The position numbers were made by a program, and so were the translations under genes. This document shows positions 15,877-24,369 of a DNA stretch of 53,940 nt, one piece after another. The notes under the pieces were generated by a model. It saw only the letters and a list, made by a program, of their open reading frames with translations, was not told the DNA's origin and did no database searches. Numbering within the stretch: position 1 is the stretch's first letter; each line of letters opens with the position of its first letter. The stretch lies in NCBI GenBank assembly GCA_018139225.1, contig JAGSNX010000009.1, forward strand, positions 1 to 53,940, written 5' to 3'. Source of the DNA: Microvirga sp. SRT01. GTDB taxonomy: Bacteria > Pseudomonadota > Alphaproteobacteria > Sphingomonadales > Sphingomonadaceae.

Positions 15877-15904
15877 GGTGTCAAAACCGTCCGGTTATGA
15901 CACC
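15877..15904. repeat. 28-bp hix-like palindrome, site B (copper island/fluoride-sulfite island edge)
   Basis: Arms GGTGTCAAAACCG and CGGTTATGACACC around a central TC, with one mismatch between arms. It ends 2 bp from the stop of the serine recombinase at 15907-16464. It matches sites A (5625) and C (27383) in size, outer GGTGTC/GACACC and inner CCG/CGG. Confidence 0.78.
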
Positions 15905-15906
15905 GG

Positions 15907-16464
15907 CTATCGTTCGCCGGCTGGGAAGTGACGGTAGAAGGTCGAGCGGCCGACTTGCAGCAGTTTGGCGACCTTGGCGGGGCTGTCGCCCGCCGCCAGC
16001 AGCTTGCGCGCAGTGTCGAGCATGTCTGGCGTCATCACCGATTTGCGACCCCCGCCGGTGCCACCCTTGGCACGCGCTGCCGCTAGGCCGGCGATGGTCC
16101 GTTCTTTTATCAGCTCGCGCTCCATTTCCGCGACCGAGGCAAGGATATGGAACAGCAGCCGCCCCGATGGCGTGGACGTGTCGAACCCATCCGTCAGCGA
16201 CCGGAAATCGACCTTGCGCGCCGAGAGGTCGGCCGCCAGTTCGATCAGGCCTTGGATCGAGCGGCCCAACCGATCGAGCTTCCAGATGACCAGCGTGTCG
16301 CCGGCCCGCACGAAATTGAGGGCCTCGATCAGGCCGGGCCGGTTCAGCTTCGCGCCGCTAACCTTGTCGGTGAACAGCTTTTCGCACCCGGCTCTGGTCA
16401 GCGCATCGGTTTGCAGCGTCAGGTCCTGATCGGACGTCGAGACACGCGCATAACCAACCAGCAT
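15907..16464 (-). CDS. Serine recombinase (resolvase/invertase family)
   Basis: A 185-residue small serine recombinase. The catalytic Ser9 (GYARVSTSDQ), IWKLDRLGRS and the E-helix region with MERELIKERT are present, followed by a C-terminal HTH (SPAKVAKLLQVGRSTFYRHF). Length and layout are those of DNA invertases and Tn3-type resolvases. Its 3' end abuts palindrome B, a plausible crossover site. The 5' region has an inverted repeat and three 13-bp direct repeats that may be autoregulatory or accessory sites. Confidence 0.93.
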   Translation of the reverse strand: MLVGYARVSTSDQDLTLQTDALTRAGCEKLFTDKVSGAKLNRPGLIEALNFVRAGDTLVIWKLDRLGRSIQGLIELAADLSARKVDFRSLTDGFDTSTPSGRLLFHILASVAEMERELIKERTIAGLAAARAKGGTGGGRKSVMTPDMLDTARKLLAAGDSPAKVAKLLQVGRSTFYRHFPAGER

Positions 16465-16532
16465 GAGTCCCGTTATCCCAACTCGAACAGCGAATTTCGG
16501 GACTCATATTTCGGGAACATATTTTGGGAAAG
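16463..16532. repeat. Inverted and tandem repeats upstream of serine recombinase
   Basis: ATGAGTCCCG (16463-16472) and CGGGACTCAT (16498-16507) form a 10-bp inverted repeat that includes the recombinase start. Three tandem units follow: ATTTCGGGACTCAT (16494), ATTTCGGGAACAT (16508), ATTTTGGGAAAG (16521). They are likely recombinase-binding or operator sites. They differ from the 28-bp palindromes. Confidence 0.55.
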
Positions 16533-16606
16533 CTCCGGCGTTCATCGGGCGCATTTTTATGCTGGTCCGATCCGTCCCGTTGGAGGTTCCTTTACGGGAA
16601 CGCCGA

Positions 16607-16990
16607 TCAGGCTCTGGTTAGCTCAGTTTTGCGCGTGATAGTCCAATGCTCCAGTCGTTTGTAGACGATCACCTTGTCGCCGATCAGATCTCCATGCCGG
16701 CGACAGAAGAGGTCGAGCTGATCGCGATCGCCGACCAGTTCGACACAGATCGTCAGATGCGGATCGGCAATTTCCGAGCCGTTCTCCCGGATCGGTTCGT
16801 GATTGCTGAAGCCGTAATGGGTATTTTGCGCGACGGCGTTGATGATGCCGTCCGCCTTCGCGGTGCGAATCAGCTCGCGATAGAGCGGCTTTGCCCCCCA
16901 GAAGCGACGCGGGCCGATCTTGTCGGACGGTTTCAGATAGATGCGCAGCATCCCGACTTCGCGGTGATGGACGGTGAAACGATTGGGCAT
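16607..16990 (-). CDS. DUF190 family protein (fluoride module)
   Basis: A 127-residue soluble protein of the DUF190 family, ATG at 16990 (the open frame extends further upstream only as a shadow of the channel gene). Recognisable features are LRIYLKPSDKIG, the PLYRELI helix and VELVGDRDQLD. DUF190 proteins often accompany CrcB fluoride channels. Here the gene lies 25 bp after a CLC-type channel preceded by a fluoride riboswitch, which supports a role in fluoride tolerance. Biochemical function is not known. Confidence 0.85.
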   Translation of the reverse strand: MPNRFTVHHREVGMLRIYLKPSDKIGPRRFWGAKPLYRELIRTAKADGIINAVAQNTHYGFSNHEPIRENGSEIADPHLTICVELVGDRDQLDLFCRRHGDLIGDKVIVYKRLEHWTITRKTELTRA

Positions 16991-17015
16991 GACGGGCTTT
17001 CGACAGGAAACAGGA

Positions 17016-18374
17016 TCAGGCGCGCGTGCGCCGGCGAGAAGCGCGGTGCGTGCGGGCATCGCGCAGGGTCGCGTCGGGTGTGAGGTGTGCGGCAGGTACC
17101 TTTGGCACAGCGACGCGCTGCGACAGGTAGATGCCGTTGTGGCCTGAGCAGAGGTAGGCGACGAAGCACGCGACTGCGATCGGCACCGTATAGGCCGCGC
17201 CGAACAACTCGATCCCCATGAACGTGCAAGCCAGCGGTGTGTTGGCCGCGCCCGCGAACAGCGCGACGAAGCCGATCGCTGCGAATAGCCCCGACGGTAC
17301 TCCGAACATCGGCGCGAGCGCATTGCCGAGCGCCGCGCCGATAAAGAACAGCGGCGTGACCTCGCCCCCCTTGAAGCCCGCGCTCAGGGTCACGACGGTA
17401 AAGAGCAGCTTCAGCGCCCAGCTCCACGAGTGCGTATCGGGACCAAAGAAGCTGGCGATGGTCAGGCTGTCCGGTGTCGCGGCGAGCGTACCCAGGCCAA
17501 GATAGTCGCGGGTTCCGAGCAGCCAGACCAGCGCAATCACGGCCAGCCCGCCGATAACGGGTCGTAGTGGGCCATAGGGGATCACGCGCTTCAACCATCC
17601 GCCCAGCGCGTGATTGGCCTCGGCAAAGGTCAGCCCGGTCAGACCGAAGGCAATGCCGGCGACACCGGCCTTGGCGACGAGCAGCGCGTCGACCGGCACC
17701 AGCGCATCGACATGGTAGACGCCGTGATGAATGCCCCAGGCAAGACAGGTCCAGTCACCGACCAGCGCCGCGACCAGGCATGGCACCAGCGCGCGATACT
17801 CGACCCGACCGATCGCCAGCACCTCCAGTGCAAAGACCGCGCCCGCAATCGGCGTCCCGAAGACCGCGCCGAACCCAGCCGCGATCCCGGTCATAAGGAG
17901 GGTGCGTGTCGCTTCCGCATCCAATCTGAGCGCGCGTCCAAACCCGCTGGCAAGACTGCCGCCCAACTGCACGGCGGTGCCTTCACGTCCCGCCGATCCC
18001 CCGAACAGATGTGTCACGACCGTGCCGAAGAAGATGAGCGGAGCCATGCGCAGCGGCACGCCGCCCCCCGGTTCGTGGATTTGCTCGACGATGAGGTTGT
18101 TGCCGCCTTCGACCGAGCGCCCTGTCAGATGGTAGAGCAGTCCGACCACGAACCCGCCGATCGGCAGCAGGTAGAGCAGCCAGGGAAAGGCGAAGCGAAG
18201 CCGGGTTACGGCGTCGAGGCTCCGCAGGAAGGCCGCGCAGAGCGTTCCCACCGCTGCGGCCATCGGGACCAGGATCAAAGCCCACCGCAGTACCGACGTG
18301 GCATGGGTGCGGCGATCGCGAATGAACGCTGCCATGTTGAACTGGTCATAGAGATTGCGAAATGTCGCGCGCAC
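17016..18374 (-). CDS. CLC-family fluoride/chloride channel or antiporter (CLC-F type likely)
   Basis: A 452-residue CLC membrane protein. The pore signature GREGTAVQ lies at 129-136 and the upstream loop reads EGGNNLI (89-95) rather than the GSGIP of chloride-type CLCs, as in the CLC-F group. Later conserved parts include GFKGGEVTPLFFIGAALGN and GAANTPLACTFMGIELFG. The GTG start is preceded by AAGGAGGA. A fluoride riboswitch sits just upstream on the same strand and DUF190 follows, so it most likely expels fluoride from the cytoplasm. A basic C-terminal tail replaces CBS domains. Confidence 0.9.
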   Translation of the reverse strand: MRATFRNLYDQFNMAAFIRDRRTHATSVLRWALILVPMAAAVGTLCAAFLRSLDAVTRLRFAFPWLLYLLPIGGFVVGLLYHLTGRSVEGGNNLIVEQIHEPGGGVPLRMAPLIFFGTVVTHLFGGSAGREGTAVQLGGSLASGFGRALRLDAEATRTLLMTGIAAGFGAVFGTPIAGAVFALEVLAIGRVEYRALVPCLVAALVGDWTCLAWGIHHGVYHVDALVPVDALLVAKAGVAGIAFGLTGLTFAEANHALGGWLKRVIPYGPLRPVIGGLAVIALVWLLGTRDYLGLGTLAATPDSLTIASFFGPDTHSWSWALKLLFTVVTLSAGFKGGEVTPLFFIGAALGNALAPMFGVPSGLFAAIGFVALFAGAANTPLACTFMGIELFGAAYTVPIAVACFVAYLCSGHNGIYLSQRVAVPKVPAAHLTPDATLRDARTHRASRRRTRA

Positions 18375-18402
18375 GATTCCTCCTTGCTGCCTTGCGGCGC
18401 CT

Positions 18403-18465
18403 GGTAGGAATCATCGGCCCTTGCGAGGGCGGTTCGACCGAATGGCCCGGCGGAAATCCATCGCC
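18403..18465 (-). promoter_or_regulatory. Fluoride riboswitch (crcB motif)
   Basis: Read on the minus strand, the 63-nt element begins GGCGATGG, forms the GGCG/CGCC hairpin, has a small extra hairpin, then AACCGCCC TCGCAA GGGC and ends CGATGATTCCTACC. This matches the known fluoride riboswitch pattern (GGCGAUG, AACCGCC-loop-GGGC, UGAUGGCUCCUAC) in order and spacing. It ends 28 nt before the GTG of the CLC gene, next to its ribosome-binding site, so translational or transcriptional control by fluoride is expected. The call is from recalled consensus, not a covariance search. Confidence 0.85.
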
Positions 18466-18619
18466 GTGCCTGCGCATATGCTGTCCGACCGCGACCCGGT
18501 CAACCAACCGCAGAAGCATGAGACTATCGTTTTGGTGAGGACCGATAAAATGGCTTTGGCCACGGAATAAACCCCGACGAGCATCGTCTACGCTTTCGAG
18601 ACCGATGCGCTGGAGGCTT

Positions 18620-19003
18620 ATGCGTAGACGAGATTGGATGCTGGGTCTGACGGCTTCGGCCCTACTTACCGGCGCAGTCGCGGCCGCCCCCGCCGATGGC
18701 TACGCTACCATGATGTCTGTCGCGATGGACCGGATGATGGCGGGCATGATGGTCAAGCCGTCCGGTGACGTCGACCGCGACTTCGTGGCGATGATGCTTC
18801 CGCATCATCAGGGTGCCATCGATATGGCGGTGGCGGAGCTGCGCTACGGCCATAACGAGCAGCTCAAGCGCATCGCGCAGGAAATCATCATCGATCAGCA
18901 GCAGGAGATCGCCGCCATGAAGCTGGCGATCGGCCAGCCGCTACCGCCTTCGACGCCAGCCCCGACGCAGGGCGGCGACCACCATAGCCCTATGGAGCAC
19001 TGA
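18620..19003 (+). CDS. Secreted DUF305 protein
   Basis: A 127-residue protein from the ATG at 18620 (GGAGG just upstream); an in-frame ATG at 18605 would add five residues. A signal peptide with an Arg-rich start (MRRRDWMLGLTASALLTGAVAAA) is followed by Met-rich MDRMMAGMM and the DUF305 motif MMLPHHQGAIDMAVAELRYG. It ends in a His-rich tail (GGDHHSPMEH). First gene of an operon with the beta-propeller, sigma and anti-sigma genes, spaced 1-4 bases apart. Probably a periplasmic metal-binding protein. Confidence 0.87.
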   Translation: MRRRDWMLGLTASALLTGAVAAAPADGYATMMSVAMDRMMAGMMVKPSGDVDRDFVAMMLPHHQGAIDMAVAELRYGHNEQLKRIAQEIIIDQQQEIAAMKLAIGQPLPPSTPAPTQGGDHHSPMEH

Positions 19004-19004
19004 C

Positions 19005-20444
19005 ATGATCCGGACCATCCTGCGCTCGGCCGCCTTGCTGATGAGCGCCGCACCGGGCCTCGCCATGGCCCAGCAGGCGCCGTGGAACGCTAAGGACATG
19101 CCCGTCAGCCACCGCGACCGCGTCTATGCGTCTGAACAATTCTCCAACACGGTGTCGGTGACCGACCCGGCCGACAACCGGCTGCTCGGCGTCATCAAAC
19201 TCGGCGATCCCCAGCCGATGAACTTCTCCCCGCTCTACAAGGGACAGGTGCTGGTTCACGGCCTGGGCTTCTCGCCGGACGGGAAGACCTTGGCGGTCGT
19301 GTCGATCGGATCGAACGCCGTGTCGTGGATCGACACCGCCACCAACACCGTCAAGCACACGACCTATGTCGGGCGCAGTCCGCACGAGGCGTTCTTCACG
19401 CCGGACGGCAAGGAGGTGTGGGTCACGGTCCGCGGCGAGGATTATATCGCCGTGCTCGACCCCACGACGTACAAGGAGACGGGGCGCATCAAGACGCCCG
19501 GTGGTCCGGGCATGACGATCTTCTCTCCCGATGGCCGGTACGGCTATGTCTGCTCTTCGTTCAATCCGGTATTGGCTGTGTTCGATGTCGCGACCCACGC
19601 GCAGGTCGGACAGGTGGCGCAGCCAAGCCCCTTCTGCCCCAACATCGCCGCGACGCCGGACGGCAAGCAAGTGTGGTTTACGCTGAAGGACATCGGCAAG
19701 ACGGTCGCATTCGATGCTCGGCCACCCTTCGCGATCCTGAAGGTGCTGGATACCGGGCCTATCACGAACCATGTCAATTTCGCCCGCACGGCCAAGGGGC
19801 AGTTCGCGTATGTGACGGTCGGCGGAGAGAATGTGGTCAAGGTGTTCCGCACGTCCGACTTCACGCCGGTGGCAACAATTCCGGTCGGCAAGATGCCGCA
19901 CGGTGTTTGGCCATCGGGCGACGGCCGGCGCGTTTATGTCGGGCTAGAGAATTCCGATGAGCTGGCCGCGATCGACACTGCCGGCAACACGGTCGTCGCT
20001 ACCGTGCCGGTCGGACAGGCACCGCAGGCGATCGCCTATGTGTCGAACGCAGTTCCGACAGGCCCCGGCACCGACAATCTCCAGCCGCTCGGCACAGCGG
20101 GCAAGGCGCTGCATCTGACCATGGGGCCGATTGGCGGCAAAGGTACGGCAAGCAGCATCACCCTCTTCGACCAGGGCATCATTCAGGTCGTGCAGAGTGC
20201 CGTTACCGGTTTGCAGCCCAAGAAGCCTTACATGCTCGTACTGACCGCCAATGCGGACGGCAGCGGCGCTGTAGAGCCGCTTGCGAACTTCATGAGCAAC
20301 CCGGCAGGTGCGGCGATCGTCAACGCATCGGGTCCGATCCGCCAGATCGTTCAGGGCAGCACCGCGACACCCCGGCGCTTTCTGGCGGTTGCGGAGGTGG
20401 TGAACGGCGCGCCGGGGCGCATCGTGCAGGTGCAGCGCGACTGA
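19005..20444 (+). CDS. YncE-like beta-propeller protein
   Basis: A 479-residue secreted protein (signal peptide ending GLAMAQ). Repeated YVTN-type propeller blades run over residues 40-350, with recurring FSPDGK, TPDGK and VATIPVG motifs. The last 120 residues form a separate beta-rich domain (LHLTMGPIGGKGTASSITLFDQG). Propellers of this kind serve as periplasmic binding or scaffold proteins, and substrate cannot be read from the sequence. The ATG is 1 base after the DUF305 stop and the next gene starts 1 base after its own stop, so it belongs to the DUF305-sigma operon. Confidence 0.88.
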   Translation: MIRTILRSAALLMSAAPGLAMAQQAPWNAKDMPVSHRDRVYASEQFSNTVSVTDPADNRLLGVIKLGDPQPMNFSPLYKGQVLVHGLGFSPDGKTLAVVSIGSNAVSWIDTATNTVKHTTYVGRSPHEAFFTPDGKEVWVTVRGEDYIAVLDPTTYKETGRIKTPGGPGMTIFSPDGRYGYVCSSFNPVLAVFDVATHAQVGQVAQPSPFCPNIAATPDGKQVWFTLKDIGKTVAFDARPPFAILKVLDTGPITNHVNFARTAKGQFAYVTVGGENVVKVFRTSDFTPVATIPVGKMPHGVWPSGDGRRVYVGLENSDELAAIDTAGNTVVATVPVGQAPQAIAYVSNAVPTGPGTDNLQPLGTAGKALHLTMGPIGGKGTASSITLFDQGIIQVVQSAVTGLQPKKPYMLVLTANADGSGAVEPLANFMSNPAGAAIVNASGPIRQIVQGSTATPRRFLAVAEVVNGAPGRIVQVQRD

Positions 20445-20445
20445 G

Positions 20446-20955
20446 ATGGACCCGCTTGCCGCCGCGATCGAACCGCTGATCCCCGGGCTGCGCCGCTATG
20501 CCCGGTCGTGGTTGCGCGACCGGGTGATGGCGGATGACGTGGTGCAGGATTGCCTGGAGCGCGCGGTCGGGCGCTGGCGACAGCGACGGGGTGCGGAGGT
20601 CCGCCCGTGGGTCTATGCGATCCTGCACAATTTGTTGGTCGATCATCAGCGGCAGCATAGCCGGCGAGGTACGGCGGTTCCGCTCCACCTCGTGGACGAC
20701 GCCGCGCTCGGCCGCCCGGCCGATCAGGACACAGGCCTGCACCACCGCGACCTGCTGCGCGCGCTTGATGCGTTGCCTGAAGAACAGCGAACGGTGCTGC
20801 TCCTGGTCTCGGTCGAGGGCCTGCCCTATGCGGAGGTCGCTGCCGTAGTCGGCGTGCCGCTGGGCACGGTAATGTCGCGCATATCGCGGGGGCGCGACCG
20901 TCTGGCGACCCTCCTCCGGGAGGGTGAACGGCCGCGATTGAGGAGCGTGCAATGA
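20446..20955 (+). CDS. ECF sigma factor
   Basis: A 169-residue ECF sigma factor: region 2 around residues 14-75 (ADDVVQDCLERAV) and region 4 around 105-160 with EEQRTVLLLVSVEGLPYAEV and GVPLGTVMSRISRGRDRL. It is encoded between the beta-propeller gene and a single-helix membrane protein whose start overlaps its stop, the usual sigma/anti-sigma pairing. The target promoters probably include this operon. The signal is unknown. Confidence 0.93.
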   Translation: MDPLAAAIEPLIPGLRRYARSWLRDRVMADDVVQDCLERAVGRWRQRRGAEVRPWVYAILHNLLVDHQRQHSRRGTAVPLHLVDDAALGRPADQDTGLHHRDLLRALDALPEEQRTVLLLVSVEGLPYAEVAAVVGVPLGTVMSRISRGRDRLATLLREGERPRLRSVQ

Positions 20956-21722
20956 CCAGCCCGATCGGCGAGGACGATCTGGCCGCATGGATCGATGGCA
21001 GGCTGTCGCCCGAGCGGCAGCGCCTGGTCGACGCCTATCTTGAAGGCCAGCCGGACGTGCATGCCCGTGTGCGAGAGCAGGCGGAGCAGGCGCGAGCCCT
21101 TGCATCCCTGTTCGCCCCCGTCGCGGATGAACCGATCCCGGCGACGATGCGCGTGGCAGCGATCAGGGGACGGCAACGGCAACCGCGTTGGCAGCTCGCC
21201 ATCGCCGCGTCACTTCTGCTGGCGTTGGGGTTTGGCGGTGGCTGGTCGAGCGCGCGGTGGAGCGGCGAACCCCGCGCGGGCATCGCGGCGCTGGCCAACG
21301 AGGCGAGTGATAATTTCCGTGTCTATGCCGCCGACCGGATACGACCGGCGGAGATCGGCCCCGACCAGCGCGCCATGCTGATCCGATGGACCTCCGCTCG
21401 ATTGGGTGAGCGCGTCACGATCCCGGACCTCAGCACGGCCGGCTATCGCTATGGCGGGGGGCGACTGGTCGCGACGCCCCACGGCCCTGCGGCACTGCTC
21501 CTCTACGACGGACCGCAAGCGTCGAAACTTGCGGTGCTGACGAGGCCCATGCAGATCGACAAGACCGCGAGCATGACCAGCACGTCCAGCGGGACCATGG
21601 GCCGGGTCACATGGGCGGTCGACGGGATCGGCTATAGTGTGGTGGGCGAGCGACCCGCGGCCGAACTGCATCCGATCGCCGATGAAGTCCGGCGTCAGGC
21701 AGATGCCGCGCTTGTGTCCTGA
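20952..21722 (+). CDS. Transmembrane anti-sigma factor
   Basis: A 256-residue protein. The cytoplasmic N-terminal 75 residues (EDDLAAWIDGRLSPERQRLVDAYL) resemble anti-sigma domains, one membrane helix spans about 81-98 (LAIAASLLLALGFGGGW), and the periplasmic part of about 155 residues has no Cys-rich motif. The zinc-binding HxxxCxxC motif is absent, so it is a non-zinc-type anti-sigma. The start overlaps the sigma stop (ATGA). A convergent 51-bp gap separates it from the mgtC-like gene. Confidence 0.85.
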   Translation: MTSPIGEDDLAAWIDGRLSPERQRLVDAYLEGQPDVHARVREQAEQARALASLFAPVADEPIPATMRVAAIRGRQRQPRWQLAIAASLLLALGFGGGWSSARWSGEPRAGIAALANEASDNFRVYAADRIRPAEIGPDQRAMLIRWTSARLGERVTIPDLSTAGYRYGGGRLVATPHGPAALLLYDGPQASKLAVLTRPMQIDKTASMTSTSSGTMGRVTWAVDGIGYSVVGERPAAELHPIADEVRRQADAALVS

Positions 21723-21773
21723 TAGCGCCTTGCCGCCTCCCGGCGCCGACGGGCACCGGGCGGTCCAGCGCGA

Positions 21774-22286
21774 TCACGGCTTGCGCTCGACATCCTTCCT
21801 GTCGGTCTCGGCCGGCGTCAGACGGGCTCGCTCGCGGATGCGGCGTTCCAGCGGCGCGCCGACGAACAGGACGAGCATTGCAAGGCTCACCCCGCCGATG
21901 ATGAGCGGCCACACCGCCAACCCTGCTGCCGCGCCGATCGTGGCTGTCACCCAGATGCACGCGGCGGTCGCCAATCCATGCACTTCCTGACCCTGGCCGA
22001 CCCGCAGCACCGCACCGGCACCGATGAAGCCGACGCCGGACAGAATGCCCTGCATCGCCCGTCCTGCGGCATCGGCGTTCACGTTCGGCAAGCCACTATG
22101 CACGATCGCCTGAACGGCGATGCAACTCGCCAGACCGACCAGACCCAGCGTCCGCAGGCCCATGATCTGCCGGTTCTCACGCGAGCGTTCCCAGCCGAGC
22201 ACCATCCCGGCCGCGGTCGCCACCACCAGCCGGCCAATCGCATCGATCCAGAAAGCGACGTCCGGTGCCGCTGATGCTTCGATCAT
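21774..22286 (-). CDS. MgtC/SapB family membrane protein
   Basis: A 170-residue protein starting at the ATG that overlaps the sulfite oxidase stop (ATGA); a longer frame to 22343 is a shadow. It has four to five membrane helices and the family signature GWERSRENRQIMGLRTLGLVG followed by GVGFIGAGAVLR. The charged C-terminal tail is short, lacking the ACT-like domain of long MgtC proteins. Coupling to the sulfite oxidase gene is unusual for this family and its role there is unclear. Confidence 0.88.
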   Translation of the reverse strand: MIEASAAPDVAFWIDAIGRLVVATAAGMVLGWERSRENRQIMGLRTLGLVGLASCIAVQAIVHSGLPNVNADAAGRAMQGILSGVGFIGAGAVLRVGQGQEVHGLATAACIWVTATIGAAAGLAVWPLIIGGVSLAMLVLFVGAPLERRIRERARLTPAETDRKDVERKP

Positions 22287-23350
22287 TCGACCAGCACGTG
22301 AACGTGATGCCAGGCGGTGCACAGATAGCCGGCGAAATTCCACATCGTATCCGGCCGCTCGGGCTGTCCCTGCCCGGTCTCGTCGAAGGCACGGGCGACA
22401 AGGTGCTGGCGTCCCTTGGCAAGTGTGGCGTCAAGGATCCAGCGCCGCCAGCCCCAGCGCGTCTCCGGATCATCGGCGAAGGTCGCCTGTTGCCAGTCGC
22501 GACCGCCGTTCACCGACACTTCGATCCGAGAAATACGGCGGTCATAGGCAATGGCATATCCCTCAATCCGCACCTCTCCGGCGGCCAAACTCTCGCCCGC
22601 ACCGGGCGAGCAGATCGCGGCGTTGAGCGGCATGGCATTGATCGTCAGACCCTGGCTCCAGTCGACGGTGTCGCTCGTCACAGCGGCGGGGAAGAGCTTG
22701 TAGTCGTGCGCCTGGATCGGTGCCTCGGAGGGCGTTTCACGCACCTCGATCCGTGTCAGCCATTTGGCGCTGCGGACCCCGGCATAGCCAGGCACCACCA
22801 TGCGGAGCGGGGCGCCATGTTCGGGCGTCAGCGGCTCGCCATTCATCGCCCAGGCGAGGAGTACGTCGGGCTCCCGCGCCTTGCTCATGGCGATCGATAC
22901 CCCGAACAAGGCTTCTTCACCCTCCACGTCCACCTCGTCCGCGCCGGTGAACGCCACGAACAGCTCGGACGCATCCGGCGCGCCGACCGCATCGAGCACA
23001 TCGGCCAAGCGTACGCCGGTCCACTCCGCATTGCCGATCGCGCCTACGTCCCACGGATCGCCGGAGGTGTTGGCGACCTGCTGGAGATCGGTACGCCGGT
23101 TGCCGGCGCACTGGAGAACCGCCGTTACCGTGCGCGTGGCAAACGTGCTCTTCAGTTCCTGCACCGAGAAGAAGCGGCTCGCCATGCCCCTCCCGCTCAC
23201 CTCGATCCGATGATTGGCGGGCAGATCCGGCACCGGCCCGTGGCTGCGCACGTAGAACAGCGCCTGCGGCGTCAGAAACCGCTCGATCAACGCACCGGGC
23301 GTCGGCTCGGCATTGTAGGGATCAGAACTGCGCTCGATCATATCGGTCAT
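22283..23350 (-). CDS. Cytoplasmic sulfite oxidase-like molybdopterin enzyme
   Basis: A 355-residue sulfite-oxidase-fold protein without a signal peptide. The Moco-binding domain has the molybdenum-ligating Cys81 in VLQCAGNRR and later AMNGEPLTPEHGAPLRMVVPGYAG; the C-terminal dimerisation domain has RISRIEVSVNGGRDW. It oxidises sulfite or a related compound. It is divergent from a LysR regulator and a TDT-type exporter, consistent with a sulfite-response locus. Several MocO enzymes of this fold accept other substrates, so sulfite is the likely rather than proven substrate. Confidence 0.88.
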   Translation of the reverse strand: MTDMIERSSDPYNAEPTPGALIERFLTPQALFYVRSHGPVPDLPANHRIEVSGRGMASRFFSVQELKSTFATRTVTAVLQCAGNRRTDLQQVANTSGDPWDVGAIGNAEWTGVRLADVLDAVGAPDASELFVAFTGADEVDVEGEEALFGVSIAMSKAREPDVLLAWAMNGEPLTPEHGAPLRMVVPGYAGVRSAKWLTRIEVRETPSEAPIQAHDYKLFPAAVTSDTVDWSQGLTINAMPLNAAICSPGAGESLAAGEVRIEGYAIAYDRRISRIEVSVNGGRDWQQATFADDPETRWGWRRWILDATLAKGRQHLVARAFDETGQGQPERPDTMWNFAGYLCTAWHHVHVLVE

Positions 23351-23422
23351 GGACGATCAAACGTCGCGGGCACGCGTAACGCTTCAAGTCTTCGAGACCA
23401 TCGCAGACGAAAGGCTGCCGAC

Positions 23423-23466
23423 CATTCCGATATCCAGATTGGAATGACCATATCAAACGGTTGGTC
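23423..23466. promoter_or_regulatory. Candidate LysR operator in divergent promoter
   Basis: Two inverted repeats lie between the divergent sulfite oxidase and LysR genes: CATTCC-N12-GGAATG (23423-23446) and GACCA-N11-TGGTC (23446-23466). The second has the N11 spacing typical of LysR-type sites. Binding is inferred. Confidence 0.5.
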
Positions 23467-23496
23467 GTATCGATCTAAGTACGCGATATATGCTGC

Positions 23497-24369
23497 ATGA
23501 CTTTGGAGCAGCTCAGAATATTCGTCGGTGTCGCGGAGCGCGAACACGTCACCAAGGCAGCGGAGGCGCTGAACGTCACGCAGTCTGCTGCCTCCGGGGC
23601 GGTTGCGGCCCTCGAAGCGCGCTACGGCGTTCCGCTGTTCCACCGCGTCGGGCGTGGCATCCAGCTTACCGAGGCAGGCCGCGGCTTTCTGGAGGAAGCG
23701 CGCGCGGTGCTGGGGCGGGCAGCGCATGCCGAGACGATGCTCGCGGACTATGCCGGGCTCGCGCGTGGTTCGTTGCGGATCGTCGCCAGCCAGACGATCG
23801 CGAGCTATTGGTTGCCGGCAAAGCTCGCCGCCTTCCACGAACGCCACCCACAGATCGCGGTCGAGCTGGCGATCGACAACACCGAAGGCGCGGCAGCGCA
23901 GGTGTTGAGCGGCGCGGCGGAACTCGGCTTTGTCGAGGGCGAGGTGGACGAACCGGCGCTTGCCCACTGGAATGTCGGGCATGACCCAATGGTGCTGGTC
24001 GGCCGCGAGGAAGCCGAACGCATCGACGAGGCCTGGCTGCGCACTACACGCTGGATCGTCCGTGAGCAGGGATCGGGTACGCGCTCGACTTTCGAGGACG
24101 TGCTGCGAACGCGCGGGTTTGATCCGGCCCAGCTGACGATAGCGATGACGCTGCCGTCCAACGAGGCGGTGCGCACCGCCGTTGAGGCCGGTGCCGGCGT
24201 TGCCGTCTTGTCGCGATTGGTCGTCGCGCGCGCGCTCAAGGCTGGCGATCTCGTCGAGCTGCCGCTCGGGCTGCCCGACCGCGCCTTTCACGCGCTGCGC
24301 CACAAGGAACGCTATCGCACCCGCGCGGCCGACGCGCTGACGGATCTCATCAAGGAGCAGGTCGCATGA
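23497..24369 (+). CDS. LysR-family transcriptional regulator
   Basis: A 290-residue LysR regulator: N-terminal winged HTH (MTLEQLRIFVGVAEREHVTKAAEALNV shortened here to its HTH core TKAAEALNVTQSAAS), then an effector domain beginning RGSLRIVASQTIASYWLP. The effector part belongs to the CysB/CysL-like branch common next to sulfite genes. It is divergent from the cytoplasmic sulfite oxidase and overlaps the exporter start by 4 bases, so it probably controls both in response to sulfite. Confidence 0.92.
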   Translation: MTLEQLRIFVGVAEREHVTKAAEALNVTQSAASGAVAALEARYGVPLFHRVGRGIQLTEAGRGFLEEARAVLGRAAHAETMLADYAGLARGSLRIVASQTIASYWLPAKLAAFHERHPQIAVELAIDNTEGAAAQVLSGAAELGFVEGEVDEPALAHWNVGHDPMVLVGREEAERIDEAWLRTTRWIVREQGSGTRSTFEDVLRTRGFDPAQLTIAMTLPSNEAVRTAVEAGAGVAVLSRLVVARALKAGDLVELPLGLPDRAFHALRHKERYRTRAADALTDLIKEQVA

